Assembly (NCBI GenBank): GCA_028284635.1
Contig: JANQRJ010000049.1
Coordinates: forward strand, 1 to 59,399
DNA length: 59,399 nucleotides
Direction: 5' to 3'
From: Pelagicoccus sp.
GTDB lineage: Bacteria > Verrucomicrobiota > Verrucomicrobiia > Opitutales > Opitutaceae
In this document: positions 1 to 7,948 of the stretch, piece after piece
Position numbering within the stretch: position 1 is the first letter of the stretch
Layout of the letters: each line of letters opens with the position of its first letter
Made by a program: the position numbers and the translations under genes
The notes under the pieces: model-generated
Seen by the model: only the letters and a program-made list of their open reading frames with translations
Database searches by the model: none
What the model was told of the DNA's origin: nothing

Positions 1-17
1 AGAGGGAATAACCGGCG

Positions 18-43
18 CGGCAACGACGGAGCGTTGCCCTCCA
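18..43. repeat. REP-like hairpin, GGCAACG family (single copy)
   Basis: A 26-bp imperfect palindrome (GGCAACG/CGTTGCC arms, then CTCCA). The identical sequence returns at 59369-59394, where it is paired with an inverted copy. It is a member of the dispersed intergenic palindromes of this genome. Confidence 0.7.
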
Positions 44-75
44 AAGGATGCTTCCTCCGTTAAGTTGACGCCTAT

Positions 76-117
76 GCGCCCTGCGGGATCCGCGCTACGT
101 TTCACGCATAACGCTAG
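76..117 (-). repeat. REP-like element (GTAG + CGCGGATCCCGC hairpin)
   Basis: Read on the minus strand, a GTAG at 98-95 is followed by the CGCGGATCCCGC arm seen at 7311, 29553, 46246 and 48261. The outer side carries GTTTCACGCAT and ends in CTAG (114-117), as in the longer form at 46214 and 56022. It sits just downstream of malQ. Confidence 0.65.
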
Positions 118-118
118 A

Positions 119-1669
119 TTAGATAGTGTTTACCGCTGGGGAGCCCTCTCGGTAGGTGAGTTCGGCGAGTTCTTGCAAGTAGGCTGCGGTCTCGCCGCAC
201 AGGCTTCGCATTTGCTCTGGAGTGCAACGCCAGCTCCAGTTGCCCATGGCTTGGCTAGGAATGTTGAAGCGGGCTTCGCTGCCGAGGCTGAGCAGGTCCT
301 GCATGGGTATGATGGCGAGTCGGGCGACGCTCTTGTAGGAGGCGCGCAGCAGGTCCCAGCCTATTTGTCGACCGCTGACTCCGAGGTAGCGTCGGACATG
401 GTCGCGTTCCTTCTCGGTAGCGTTAGCATACCAACCGAGGCTGGTGTCGTTGTCATGAGTGCCTGGATACAGGACTGACTGAGGCTGAAGGTTGTGCGGG
501 AGGTAGAGATTGTCTCCTCCGGAGCCGAAGGCGAATTGGAGGATGGCCATGCCGGGAAGGCCTGTATCTCTTCTGAGGATACGCACGTCGTCGGTGAGTT
601 CTCCCAGATCCTCGGCGATCAGCTTGCACTTCTTGAGTTTCCTTTTCAGGGTCTTGAAGAAGTCGATACCGGGGCCTTTTTTCCATTCTCCTTCTCGAGC
701 GTTTTCGGCTCCGTAGGGAATGCTCCAGTAGGAGTCGAAACCGCGGAAGTGGTCGATGCGTACGGCGTCGTAGAGCTCGAAGCTGCTTTTGAGGCGCTTG
801 ATCCACCAGGAGTAGCCGTCTGCTGAGAGGGCGTCCCAATCGTAGAGCGGGTTGCCCCAGAGTTGACCGTCTTCGGAGAAGTAGTCGGGCGGGCATCCGG
901 CGACGGCGGTGGGGAGGCTGGTCTTGGGGTCGAGTTGGAAGTATTCGGGATGCTGCCAGACGTCGGCGCTGTCGAGGGCGACGAAGATGGGAAGATCGCC
1001 GATTATCTGAACGCCGCGCTTGCTGGCGCGTTGGCGCACGAGCTCCCATTGCCCGAAGAAGAGATACTGCACGAACATCTGGGTGTCGATTTGCCGGGCG
1101 AGGCGCTTGCGTAAGTCGTGGCTTGTGGCTGTCTGGTAGGAGCGGATTTCTGCGGGCCACTCGTACCAGGGTTTGCCGTCGTAGTGGTTTTTGAGGGCTT
1201 GAAAGTAGGCGTAGGGTTCGAGCCAGTCGGCGTGCTTCTTCTTGAATGTGGAGAAGGCTCCGTAGGGTCGGACTTTCTTGCTGCCTTGCACGAAACGCTC
1301 GTAGACGGCGTCCAGCACGGGCCATTTGGCGAGATAGAGGGTGCCGTAGTCGACGAACGAACTGGAGAGGCCGCTCAGTTCCTGAAGGATGCCTGGATCT
1401 AGCAGTTGCTTGGCCTCGAGCTCGTTGAGCGATACGAGGTAGGGGTTTCCGGCGAAGGCGGAGAAGGACTGGTAGGGCGAATCGCCATAGCCGGTGGGAC
1501 CTAGGGGGCAGATTTGCCAGTACTTGAAGCCGGCCTCGGCGAGGAAGTCTATGAATTCGAAGCAGTGCTGGTTGAGGGTGCCAATACCGAATTCGCCGGG
1601 AAAGGAGGTCGGATGCATGAGCACGCCAGCGGCGCGGTGGTCAAGCCAGTTGAAGAGCGGTTCTTTCAT
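119..1669 (-). CDS. malQ: 4-alpha-glucanotransferase (amylomaltase, GH77)
   Basis: The 516-residue product matches the bacterial MalQ length (about 500). It transfers alpha-1,4-glucan segments between maltooligosaccharides or glycogen fragments in the cytoplasm. The GH77 landmarks are visible: N-terminal GVLMHPTSFPGEFGIG, the nucleophile region AVRIDHFRGF (Asp), the acid/base region LIAEDLGE (Glu), and YPGTHDNDT (third Asp). There is no signal peptide. No other glycogen or maltose gene is adjacent, so it appears to be a single-gene unit. The ATG at 1669-1667 opens directly onto the conserved N-terminus, which supports this start. Confidence 0.95.
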   Translation of the reverse strand: MKEPLFNWLDHRAAGVLMHPTSFPGEFGIGTLNQHCFEFIDFLAEAGFKYWQICPLGPTGYGDSPYQSFSAFAGNPYLVSLNELEAKQLLDPGILQELSGLSSSFVDYGTLYLAKWPVLDAVYERFVQGSKKVRPYGAFSTFKKKHADWLEPYAYFQALKNHYDGKPWYEWPAEIRSYQTATSHDLRKRLARQIDTQMFVQYLFFGQWELVRQRASKRGVQIIGDLPIFVALDSADVWQHPEYFQLDPKTSLPTAVAGCPPDYFSEDGQLWGNPLYDWDALSADGYSWWIKRLKSSFELYDAVRIDHFRGFDSYWSIPYGAENAREGEWKKGPGIDFFKTLKRKLKKCKLIAEDLGELTDDVRILRRDTGLPGMAILQFAFGSGGDNLYLPHNLQPQSVLYPGTHDNDTSLGWYANATEKERDHVRRYLGVSGRQIGWDLLRASYKSVARLAIIPMQDLLSLGSEARFNIPSQAMGNWSWRCTPEQMRSLCGETAAYLQELAELTYREGSPAVNTI

Positions 1670-2165
1670 GAGTGAAGTGGGGTGAGCTGCTGGTGCGAAG
1701 ATGTTTTACGAGCAGCAAAAAACAAGCTTGGCGATCCTGTTTACCGAATTGTTGCGACATAGCGGCCTTGGCGTCTCCCTGAGTAGCGGATACTGCCTGC
1801 CCTAGAGGGAGAATGTCGGAGCAATTTGGTCAAGTTTTTCGTGGCCTAGACGTTTTTAAAAGTGGTCGCGCTCAAGGACCTTTAGAACTCTCAAACAACG
1901 GATTACCGATACTTTTTGCATTCGGAGATGCCGTGAGTCGACTGCAGGCCGGTAGCCTTTTCGGAGGCTGTCCGGCTTGCCTATTTCCGAGATGCTCTGC
2001 GCGTCTGGTTAGTCTTAATCCTCCTCCTAATCTTAATCTTCCTCATAATCATAGCCTCACAATCGAGTGGGATTATGAGGAGGATTAGGATTAAGAGGAG
2101 GATCAGGATTTAGGGGCGGTTTTGTTGTAGACAGCTTCCTTGGGAGCTCGCATCAAGGAGCCCCG
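1670..2165. other. Intergenic region between malQ and the nucleoside transporter
   Basis: About 500 bp between divergent genes. No credible gene is seen: the longest frame (1813-2088) has no family resemblance and its end is simply translation of the palindrome at 2014-2113. The region should carry the malQ promoter and the transporter promoter, but I could not pick convincing boxes. An AAGGAG Shine-Dalgarno lies just upstream of 2166. Confidence 0.6.
2014..2113. repeat. Pyrimidine/purine-skewed inverted repeat
   Basis: The left arm (2014-2050) is built of CCTCCT/CTTAATC steps and the right arm (2071-2113) is its imperfect complement (GATTATGAGGAGGATTAGG and onward), with a 20-nt loop. The style matches 34021-34084 and the cores of the REP pairs at 5237, 7311, 29553, 46214 and 59018. 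Confidence 0.7.
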
Positions 2166-3458
2166 ATGGATACGCTTCTCACGCTTCTCCGGGCGGCTCT
2201 CGGCATGGCAGCTCTTGTAGGAATCTGCTGGCTAGCGAGCAGCGATCGTCGGGCGATCAACTGGAAGCTGGTGGGCTCGGGGCTTCTGTTGCAGGTTGTA
2301 TTGGCTGTCCTGATACTGAGGGTGCCTTTCGTTCTCGGAATGGTGGAGAATGTGTCGGAGTTCTTTCGCTTGCTGGTCGGATTTTCGGACGAGGGAGCCC
2401 GCATGATTTTCGGTACGATGCCGGTGGACGTGCCGGTCTTTGGCATGGCTTGGTCGGTGTTGTCGGCCATCGTTTTCTTCTCGGCTCTCTCCGCGGTCCT
2501 TTATCATCTTCGGATTCTGCAGGCTTTCGTCTATCTCTTCGCTCTGCTGTTGGCTAAGACGATGAAGCTGTCGGGCGCCGAGTGCCTGGCGGCTGCGGCG
2601 AACGTTTTCATTGGCCAGACGGAGGCTCCGCTGGTGGTGAGGCCCTATCTGAAGATGATGAACTCTTCGGAGATCAATTCCCTGATGACTGGCGGTATGG
2701 CGACGATTGCGGGTGGGGTGCTGGTCATCTACATGGGAATGCTGGGCGGGGCGGACGACGCTGCGGTGGTGGCGTTTGGCAAGCACTTGCTGACTGCCTC
2801 GATCTTGAGCGCTCCGGCTGCGCTGGTGGCGGCCAAGATCATTGCGCCGCAGACGGAGAGCGTCGACCAGAGGGTGGTATTCCCCAAGGAATCCCAGGCG
2901 GAGAACTTGCTGGACGCGGCTACGAAGGGCACGACGGATGGCTTGAAGCTGGCTTTGAACGTCGGAGCTATGCTCATCGCCTTCACGGGACTGTTGGCCG
3001 TCCTCAACTACTTGGTGGGCTCGTGGATCGGGAGTTGGACGGGTCTGAACGATTGGGTCGCAGGGCTCACGGAGGGTCGGATGACCCGCTTCGATTTCTC
3101 TTTCGTCATCGGGGCGCTGAGCGCTCCCTTCGCTCTGATCATGGGGGTGTCTTGGGGCGACTGCCTGATGGTCGGCCAACTTCTGGGGGAGAGGCTGGTG
3201 TTGAACGAGTTTTTCGCCTACCTGAGTTTCACCGAACTCAAGGATGCTGGGGCCTTCGTTGACGAAAGATCGATTCTGGTCTCGACCTACGCTTTGTGCG
3301 GCTTCGCCAATATCACCTCTATTGGCATCCAGGTGGGCGGCATTTCGGTTATCGAATCTAGCCAGCGAGCGAATCTGCTGGCCAATAGCCTGAAGGCGCT
3401 TCTTGGCGGATTGATAGCCTGCTATATGACTGCCACCCTAGCTGGCGTCTTGGGGTAG
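2166..3458 (+). CDS. Concentrative nucleoside transporter (NupC/CNT family)
   Basis: A 430-residue polytopic inner-membrane protein that should import nucleosides by ion symport. The CNT signature GQTEAPL is at residues 150-156, followed by the conserved MTGGMATIAGGVLVIYMGMLG segment, and FANITSIGIQVGG near the C-terminus. Hydrophobic segments run along the whole length. A clear AAGGAG lies 8 bases before the ATG. It is followed after one base by a nucleoside deoxyribosyltransferase-like gene, so the two probably form a nucleoside uptake and salvage operon. The exact substrate (purine or pyrimidine) cannot be read from the sequence. Confidence 0.92.
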   Translation: MDTLLTLLRAALGMAALVGICWLASSDRRAINWKLVGSGLLLQVVLAVLILRVPFVLGMVENVSEFFRLLVGFSDEGARMIFGTMPVDVPVFGMAWSVLSAIVFFSALSAVLYHLRILQAFVYLFALLLAKTMKLSGAECLAAAANVFIGQTEAPLVVRPYLKMMNSSEINSLMTGGMATIAGGVLVIYMGMLGGADDAAVVAFGKHLLTASILSAPAALVAAKIIAPQTESVDQRVVFPKESQAENLLDAATKGTTDGLKLALNVGAMLIAFTGLLAVLNYLVGSWIGSWTGLNDWVAGLTEGRMTRFDFSFVIGALSAPFALIMGVSWGDCLMVGQLLGERLVLNEFFAYLSFTELKDAGAFVDERSILVSTYALCGFANITSIGIQVGGISVIESSQRANLLANSLKALLGGLIACYMTATLAGVLG

Positions 3459-3459
3459 C

Positions 3460-4068
3460 ATGAAAGAGGAGCGAGCAAGAAAGGTCTATTTCGCTGGAAG
3501 TCTGTTCGACCTGCGGCACTTGCTGGGCAACGCGAGTCTTGCTCGAGAAGTCGAACGTCAGTCGGAAGGTCGTTACACGGTGTATTTACCGCAGAACTAC
3601 GAACCGGCGAGCCTCGATGCGAAGACGATCCGGGATAGCGACTTTGAAGGTTTGCTCGGCTGCGATGCGGCGGTCTTCCAGTTCGACGGTTGCGAGCTTG
3701 ATTCCGGTACCGTAGCGGAATTCATGGCGGCGAAGTTCGCCGACATCCCGAGTCTCTTGCTCAGGACCGATTTTCGCAGAGCCGGGGATCGCAACGAAGA
3801 GCCGTGGAATCTGATGTGCAGCTTCTATCCTCGCACGGAGTCGCTGGTGGTCGACGCTCTGGAGTTGTATGTCGAATGCGGCGGGAAGAACGGAGATGGG
3901 GTTGCAGCGGCGACTGCGGCGATGCACGCTTTAGCTCCTCTCGTTATCGAAAAACTGGATACAGTGAGTCGGTTTCCTGCGGTGGATACTTCAGGCACGA
4001 CGAGCGATGTGGATCGCCTAAAGCGACTGCTTGGTTTGGGTGGAGGGCAGCGCCGCTCCGAGGTTTGA
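3460..4068 (+). CDS. Nucleoside 2-deoxyribosyltransferase-like protein
   Basis: A 202-residue soluble protein with the N-deoxyribosyltransferase pattern. It has KVYFAGSLF at the start, a central hydrophobic strand ending in FQFDG, and DSGTVAE at residues 81-87, where Glu87 is the expected catalytic nucleophile. Such enzymes exchange or release nucleobases from (deoxy)nucleosides. The start codon follows the transporter stop by one base, so the genes are almost certainly cotranscribed, and the context supports salvage. About 50 residues at the C-terminus are not part of the usual core fold. Hydrolase and transferase activities cannot be told apart here. Confidence 0.8.
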   Translation: MKEERARKVYFAGSLFDLRHLLGNASLAREVERQSEGRYTVYLPQNYEPASLDAKTIRDSDFEGLLGCDAAVFQFDGCELDSGTVAEFMAAKFADIPSLLLRTDFRRAGDRNEEPWNLMCSFYPRTESLVVDALELYVECGGKNGDGVAAATAAMHALAPLVIEKLDTVSRFPAVDTSGTTSDVDRLKRLLGLGGGQRRSEV

Positions 4069-4128
4069 GACTGTTTGTCTTCTTTCGCGTGGGTTGACAT
4101 GTCTTGTCTGGCGCATTGACTTTGATGA

Positions 4129-4521
4129 ATGGGTCGGACCTTTATCGAAAAGCGGATCATCAGAGCGGGCATCGCCCTTTGCAAGGAGCGTATCGACCGG
4201 AAGGGTACGCCGATCACGGCGGACGATCTGAGAAATCTCAAAGTGAAGACCTTTTCCCCGTTTCTACAGGGCTTTTACATCACGGTAGGTGTCGTTTTTC
4301 TTGTATTCGGAATCTGGGCCCAGGGGGAGATGCGCAATATGGCTTTGTCCTTCCCTCCGGTGCTGATCGGCTTTGGCAATATATGTTTCGGAGTGTATGG
4401 ACGTCCGGTCAAGGTGGCGGACCTTGGGCGGGATGTCGATCTGATGGAGCTCTCCTCGGAGATTCTGCGGAGATTTGTAGAAGAGATGGATGCGAGTAGG
4501 GAGCGGCGTCCTGATCAATGA
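4129..4521 (+). CDS. Small membrane protein of unknown function
   Basis: The 130-residue product was not recognised. A charged N-terminal 45 residues are followed by two hydrophobic stretches (about 45-63, FYITVGVVFLVFGIWA, and about 70-90) and then an acidic, amphipathic C-terminus (VDLMELSSEILRRFVEEMD). This predicts a two-helix membrane protein with both ends on the same side. It lies 60 bp after the deoxyribosyltransferase gene on the same strand. The real start could also be a little upstream or downstream. Confidence 0.6.
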   Translation: MGRTFIEKRIIRAGIALCKERIDRKGTPITADDLRNLKVKTFSPFLQGFYITVGVVFLVFGIWAQGEMRNMALSFPPVLIGFGNICFGVYGRPVKVADLGRDVDLMELSSEILRRFVEEMDASRERRPDQ

Positions 4522-4570
4522 GATTGCATTCCGGAGCGACTGTTCTTTGCTTGTTCGCGACTAATCTCGC

Positions 4571-5230
4571 ATGAAGGTACACACGATTGAAATAGCGGCG
4601 GCGATCGAGGAAGAGCTGAAGACCTTTCTCAAGGAATGGGGCGGCGACTATCCGATGCGCTTCACTCGCTTTATCGATCTCGGCGGACTGCAGACCGATT
4701 TGCATGTCTATCCGGCTGCGCCGGATGCTCCGGCTTGGCTGGTGATTCGCATCAAGTCGATCATCAAGAGCGACCAGGGCGAGTGTATCCAATATTTCGT
4801 AGATGTATTGAATACGTCGAAATCGATGGAGTCGGTCATGGTTTCTCCCGAAGTCTGGAAATTGCCTGCGATGGCGAGCAAGATCCTGGAGTTCGTGCGT
4901 GGCGATATGCTGGTGAAGATCGGCGAGGATGGAAACGCTTTGGAGGGCGGTGACGCGGCTCTCTCCGGCGGCTCTCAGTCGAGTCCTAGCGGAAACGAGG
5001 AGGACGAGGACTATGAAGATCTGGATACGGCAGGCATTCTGGCTGGCGACGGCGCTGGTGGAGAATCGGACTTCAATCCGGAGGACGTGATTGCCCAGGC
5101 CAATAATGGCGATGGCGGTGAAGAAGCGGATCCAAGCGATTTGATAAAGCAGATGAACGAGGAGGCGGATCAGGCTCAAGACGATGACAACGCCTCGGGT
5201 TTCAATCCGGAGGACGTTATCAAGGATTGA
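4571..5230 (+). CDS. Unknown protein with acidic tail carrying repeated FNPEDVI motifs
   Basis: A 219-residue protein of unrecognised family. Residues 1-120 look like a compact alpha/beta domain (alternating strands, WLVIRIKSIIK, IQYFVDVLNTS). Residues 121-219 are low-complexity, acidic and Gly/Ser rich, predicted disordered. The tail carries two exact FNPEDVI copies (168-174 and 211-217) and a related DPSDLIKQ (187-194), and it ends two residues after the last one. This looks like tandem short linear motifs for docking a partner. No signal peptide is present. It lies 49 bp after a small membrane protein on the same strand. Confidence 0.75.
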   Translation: MKVHTIEIAAAIEEELKTFLKEWGGDYPMRFTRFIDLGGLQTDLHVYPAAPDAPAWLVIRIKSIIKSDQGECIQYFVDVLNTSKSMESVMVSPEVWKLPAMASKILEFVRGDMLVKIGEDGNALEGGDAALSGGSQSSPSGNEEDEDYEDLDTAGILAGDGAGGESDFNPEDVIAQANNGDGGEEADPSDLIKQMNEEADQAQDDDNASGFNPEDVIKD

Positions 5231-5236
5231 GCTTGA

Positions 5237-5416
5237 TGCGATGTCGCAAAGGGCAGAGCGGAGCTCTAGCCCGTGTTCGCGTTTTGCCCTCGTCATCCCC
5301 TTCCTCATCCCAGGATAAAGATGAGGATGAAGAAGAGGATGAGGATAAAAAGCGACGCGAACACGGGCTAGAGCTCCGCTCTGCCCTTTGTCGCATTGCA
5401 ACAATCGCAATGCCTA
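5237..5416. repeat. Large composite inverted repeat (BIME-like)
   Basis: Arms of about 45 bp (5237-5281 and 5356-5400) are nearly perfect complements built on CGGAGCTCTAGCCCG. They enclose a second hairpin of CATC/GATG steps (about 5290-5347). The right side continues to a CTAG at 5413-5416, five bases before the stop codon of the convergent HDOD gene. Confidence 0.85.
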
Positions 5417-5420
5417 GCGA

Positions 5421-6275
5421 CTACTGGAAAGCGGAGAGCACGCGTTTGAATTCGGTCTCGATTTCCTCCTCGACGCTTTCGAACTCTTCGGCGCTCAGAC
5501 CGGTGCGTGGCAGCCGCTTTTCCCAGTCCGACCAGTAGAGGTCCTCTCCGGCGAGTCCTCTGCCGATCCTGCTGGCAAGGCCGTTTGCGAGGTTCAGCAG
5601 ATTGATCAGCGGCCTGGATTGGGGGGCCTTGTCTGGCTCGTACTGGTATTGGATGGTATGAGTTGTTTCCTTGGAGAAGTTCCAGGTTTCGAGAATGAAG
5701 CCGGAGACGGTCGCGTTGGTGATACCGAAGTTGTTGGCCTCCCAGTCTAGCAGGGGCAGGGCCGACGTCTTGTTGTAGATCGGCGAGTCGTCTTTCTCTC
5801 TCGCGCAGTGGTCTATGATCATCTTGCCCATGTTGCGCAGGAGACCGAGCGTGTATGCCTCCTGCTCGTCCATGCCGGTTTTGCGGGCCAACGTTTCCAT
5901 GGCGATGCCGCAGCAAAGCGAGTTTTCCCAAAGCTGGGAGGCTGAGACGTCGTAGCATCGACTGTCCTCGGTGAAGACCTCGGCGGCCGCCGCAATACCG
6001 ACGAGACGAAACAGCTCGCGGAAACCGATACGGTCAATAGCCACATCAAGGGTGTCGACTGACATGCCCATGGAAAACATGGCGCTGTTGCTCAGGCGCA
6101 GGACGGAAGCGGTGAGGGCCGAGTCAGCGTTCACTAGCTCGGTTATATCGGCCAGCTCCGTATTGGGGTCGCGCATTAGCTCGCTTAGCTTGCCGAAGAT
6201 GCGAGGCGAAGTCGGTAGTTTTTGGGCCGCAGCTTCGAGTTCCTTTGGAGAGATGCTGTTCATCGACGTCGGCAT
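5421..6275 (-). CDS. HDOD-domain signalling protein
   Basis: A 284-residue soluble protein dominated by an HDOD domain (about residues 15-215), a variant HD fold without the full phosphohydrolase metal site. Typical landmarks are LPTSPRIFGKLSELMRDPN, NADSALTASVLRLSNSA, the AIDRIGFRELFRLV helix and the LGLLRNMGKMIID helix. HDOD proteins act in signal networks linked to chemotaxis, biofilm formation or stress. Here the protein stands alone with no attached output domain. It is divergent from the thioesterase gene, sharing a 92-bp promoter region. Confidence in the domain is high; the role is unknown. Confidence 0.88.
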   Translation of the reverse strand: MPTSMNSISPKELEAAAQKLPTSPRIFGKLSELMRDPNTELADITELVNADSALTASVLRLSNSAMFSMGMSVDTLDVAIDRIGFRELFRLVGIAAAAEVFTEDSRCYDVSASQLWENSLCCGIAMETLARKTGMDEQEAYTLGLLRNMGKMIIDHCAREKDDSPIYNKTSALPLLDWEANNFGITNATVSGFILETWNFSKETTHTIQYQYEPDKAPQSRPLINLLNLANGLASRIGRGLAGEDLYWSDWEKRLPRTGLSAEEFESVEEEIETEFKRVLSAFQ

Positions 6276-6367
6276 GATCTCTTCGGTATCGGAGCCACGA
6301 GGATCGACTGAAGGTTTCCCTTAGGATCCACTTGAAGTTTGATTCCGTCGTCCGATGATCGTCGCTC

Positions 6368-6838
6368 ATGGCTTGCGATTTCGTTTTGCAAAGGGAGCTT
6401 GCCTTCCATGAGACAGATATGGCGGGAATCGCCCACTTTTCCAATTTCTTCCGCTGGATGGAGATGGCCGAGCATGCCTTTTTGAGCGAGCTGGGAATCG
6501 CTCCGGTGGTGCAGGATGGAGAGATGTTTTGGGGCTGGCCTCGAGTGCGCGCGAGTTGCGAGTACCATAGCCCGATTCGCTTTGGCGATCGCTTCGATTG
6601 CCATCTTTTCGTAAAGGAGATCAAGCAGAAGGCGGTCGTGTATTTCTTTCGCTTTCGCAAGATCGATCCGGACGGTTTGGTGACAGCTTTGGCCAAAGGC
6701 GAGATGACTTCAGTCTACGCGGGCTTCGACGTGCCGGCGCGTAGCATGCGAGCTCTCGACTTGCAGACTGCCTTGCTTGAGAAGATCGAGGAGGCTCCAG
6801 CCGAACTAATGAAGGAGGCTCGCCTCAAACGTCCTTGA
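6368..6838 (+). CDS. Acyl-CoA thioesterase, YbgC/4HBT hotdog family
   Basis: A 156-residue single hotdog-fold protein. The 4-hydroxybenzoyl-CoA thioesterase signature HETDMAGIAHFSNFFRW has the catalytic Asp at residue 17, and the fold continues through SPIRFGDRFDCHL and VVYFFRFRKID. It should hydrolyse acyl-CoA (or acyl-ACP) thioesters in the cytoplasm; chain length cannot be inferred. Its TGA shares a base with the ATG of the next gene, so the two are translationally coupled. It does not sit in a tol-pal cluster as ybgC does in proteobacteria. Confidence 0.88.
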   Translation: MACDFVLQRELAFHETDMAGIAHFSNFFRWMEMAEHAFLSELGIAPVVQDGEMFWGWPRVRASCEYHSPIRFGDRFDCHLFVKEIKQKAVVYFFRFRKIDPDGLVTALAKGEMTSVYAGFDVPARSMRALDLQTALLEKIEEAPAELMKEARLKRP

Positions 6839-7314
6839 TGTCGGAGCGGCGGTCTTCCTGGTTTGCTTTTCTCAGTCTCCTAAGCGGCGGCAGTCTACTG
6901 TTTTGCGGATTGGCGTCGACTCTGGTTTCCGTCGCTATCTGGTCTCTCCTGGGTTTGACGGTGGGTTTGGTCCTTTGCGTCCACGGGGCTTTCGAATTGC
7001 GAATGAGGAGAGCTTTCCTCGGAGGCGAGACGGATCGGGCTTCCCGCAGACTAGCCTGGAATCAGATCGCGCTGGCGGGTTCGTTGAGCGGCTACTTTGG
7101 CTATCAGTTTTTCTCTATCGATCGGAGCGAGTTGACTGCAATGCTATATCGCGACCCGCTCAAGAGCTTGCTCGAACTGTATCCACCTGAGGTTGCCAGC
7201 ACTCTAGTAAGGGATCTGCCGGGCTACGTTTCCATTGTGTACGGCGGGATCTGGTTTCTGGTCGTGGCGGGTTGCTTAGGTATGGCGATCTACTATCGTC
7301 GGTCCGGATCGTAG
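6838..7314 (+). CDS. Four-helix membrane protein of unknown function
   Basis: About 158 residues, read from the ATG that overlaps the upstream stop (TGATG). A TTG one codon earlier is a poorer start. Four hydrophobic segments are visible: roughly residues 10-28, 32-52, 75-92 and 130-150. The short polar segment between the third and fourth contains a conserved-looking amphipathic stretch. The family is not recognised. The stop codon TAG (7312-7314) is the TAG of a GTAG that opens the REP pair at 7311, so the annotated C-terminus ends exactly at the repeat boundary. Confidence 0.65.
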   Translation: MSERRSSWFAFLSLLSGGSLLFCGLASTLVSVAIWSLLGLTVGLVLCVHGAFELRMRRAFLGGETDRASRRLAWNQIALAGSLSGYFGYQFFSIDRSELTAMLYRDPLKSLLELYPPEVASTLVRDLPGYVSIVYGGIWFLVVAGCLGMAIYYRRSGS

Positions 7315-7451
7315 CGCGGATCCCGCAGAGCGGGACGGCGTCCGCGATTCGCCCTCATCATCCCCCTTCCTTATCTTCATCCTCATCCCAGGATGAAGAA
7401 GAGGATGGGAAACGTAGCAGACGCGGTCCCATTCTGCGGGATCCGCCCTAC
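7311..7451. repeat. Inverted REP pair (BIME-like) with skewed core hairpin
   Basis: GTAG plus CGCGGATCCCGCAGAGCGGG starts at 7311 on the plus strand. A second REP (GTAG plus GGCGGATCCCGCAGAATGGG) starts at 7451 on the minus strand. Between them is the CTTCATCCTCATCC/GGATGAAGAAGAGG hairpin. The two convergent genes end in the TAGs of these two GTAG tetranucleotides. Confidence 0.85.
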
Positions 7452-7693
7452 GTCTTTCGTCCGCGGGCCTGGATGATCTTCAGATGAGTGGCTTGGACCT
7501 TGCCGCGTTGGAACTTGTTGGCAGCGAGCTCGTTGAGCTTGTCCCAGTCTTCGTTGTCGGGGGTGAATTCCTCCCAGCTTTCGAAGCGGCCTGCCTGTTG
7601 GTGAAAGGTGAGCTTGTTGCCGTGGATGCGGGCCTCGATCTTGAGCTTGCCCAGTTCCGGGTCGCGTTTGCTCCATCCGATGGGTCGTGGCAT
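7448..7693 (-). CDS. Small conserved-looking hypothetical protein
   Basis: An 81-residue hydrophilic protein, not recognised. It is rich in Lys, Glu and Trp and reads like a compact beta-sheet domain (KLKIEARIHGNKLTFHQQ) with a basic C-terminus (ATHLKIIQARGRKT). Codon use resembles the neighbouring genes, and no other frame here looks better. Its TAG stop (7450-7448) comes from the GTAG at the right edge of the REP pair. The length may therefore have been set by the repeat insertion. Confidence 0.6.
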   Translation of the reverse strand: MPRPIGWSKRDPELGKLKIEARIHGNKLTFHQQAGRFESWEEFTPDNEDWDKLNELAANKFQRGKVQATHLKIIQARGRKT

Positions 7694-7810
7694 GCCACAA
7701 GTTCAGTCCAGCCTCCGTTGCCAGGACAACGTCAAAATCCGATTCCGCCCGAAAACGCTGACCCGCCTAGCCGGCATTCGGACACGATTTCGCCTCAGAT
7801 GAGCAGGCCG

Positions 7811-7849
7811 ATGCATTTAATTCTCTAACGTTAGAGAATTAAATTGCAT
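7811..7849. repeat. Perfect 30-bp palindrome with near-symmetric flanks
   Basis: 7815-7844 is a perfect palindrome centred on AACGTT (ATTTAATTCTCTAAC and its complement), without a loop. The flanks ATGC and TGCAT extend it to about 39 bp with one unmatched base. It lies between the divergent starts at 7693 and 7949. It resembles 46131-46174 (same AACGTT centre) and 35321-35360 in its outer TGCAAT arms. Confidence 0.85.
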
Positions 7850-7948
7850 GGAGTGGAGGTGCGAAGGCGTTGTGAGGTGGCGTTTGAGGAGGCGTGGTTT
7901 GAAACAACGGGGTTGCTTGAGTGGAAGCGACTGGGACAATGGCTCGCG

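Noticed and set aside
453-1325. Long Arg-rich frame inside malQ, and similar Arg- or Gly-rich frames inside ilvB, mfd, leuC, glnA and the helicase
   Set aside because: These are shadow frames of G+C-rich coding sequence on the real gene's other frames or strand.
1813-2088. Open frame of 91 codons between malQ and the nucleoside transporter
   Set aside because: No family resemblance, and its 3' third is the inverted repeat at 2014-2113.
4104-4499. Frame overlapping the small membrane protein at 4129
   Set aside because: The 4129 frame gives two clean hydrophobic segments and an amphipathic tail; the overlapping frame gives a Gly/Arg-rich sequence without pattern.
5227-5538. Open frame giving an Asp/Glu-rich peptide
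   Set aside because: It is translation of the REP arms and the GAGGATGA core hairpin; similar acidic frames appear wherever this repeat occurs and none has a conserved start or context.
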